DNA of 5,414 nucleotides from Armatimonadota bacterium (GTDB lineage Bacteria > Armatimonadota > UBA10988 > DTZQ01), in contig DTZQ01000166.1 in NCBI GenBank assembly GCA_012961305.1, positions 1 through 5,414 of the forward strand, in the 5' to 3' direction. Below, piece by piece: positions 5,395 through 5,414 of the stretch (positions are counted from its first letter, which is position 1; every line of letters starts with the position of its first letter). A program made the position numbers and the translations under genes. The notes under the pieces were generated by a model. The model made no database searches and was not told the DNA's origin. It worked only from the letters and a program-made list of their open reading frames with translations.

Positions 5395-5414
5395 TATGGT
5401 GGTGAATTGAGACG

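Overview
The window looks like a chromosomal segment from a moderately GC-rich bacterium, most plausibly a member of the Chloroflexota (Anaerolineae-like). This placement is an inference from the mix of Tad-pilus genes and from heptameric repeats between genes. No marker gene in the window settles the phylum. All genes seem to be ordinary chromosomal ones. There is no transposase, integrase, phage gene or CRISPR array.

Left edge (1-180): a complete minus-strand tRNA-Arg(GCG) gene. It has a near-consensus promoter (TTGACA, 17 nt, TATGAT), an encoded CCA end and an intrinsic terminator immediately after it. A perfect 14-bp palindrome sits at the expected transcription start.

Left-centre (337-3469, plus strand): part of a Tad/Flp pilus locus in the order tadE-like, tadG-like, tadE-like, cpaB/rcpC-like. 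The two TadE-like pseudopilins have the same length (139 aa), align without gaps over most of their length at about half identity, and flank the TadG-like protein. Both carry a G|X4-E prepilin-type cleavage site. The TadG-like protein lacks the Glu and has a large beta-rich outer region. The first three genes are 17-21 nt apart and probably form one operon. cpaB follows after 122 nt containing heptad repeats. The major pilin, prepilin peptidase, secretin, ATPase (CpaF/TadA), TadB/C and TadZ are not in the window. The end of cpaB looks abrupt, and coding-like fragments in other frames follow its stop.

Right-centre (3653-5128, minus strand, convergent with the tad genes): a probable two-gene operon. 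A glyoxalase II-like metallo-beta-lactamase hydrolase is followed 33 nt later by an LpxC-like zinc deacetylase. Both keep all their metal-binding residues. LpxC would be unexpected if the host is a typical monoderm Chloroflexota, so either the envelope or the enzyme's role deserves attention.

Right edge (5129-5414): noncoding. It holds degenerate heptads, a 10-bp inverted repeat and a strong plus-strand promoter (TTGACC, 17 nt, TAAAAT) for a gene beyond the edge. The promoter's -35 lies in one arm of a dyad whose other arm holds a candidate minus-strand -35, so this may be a divergent control region.
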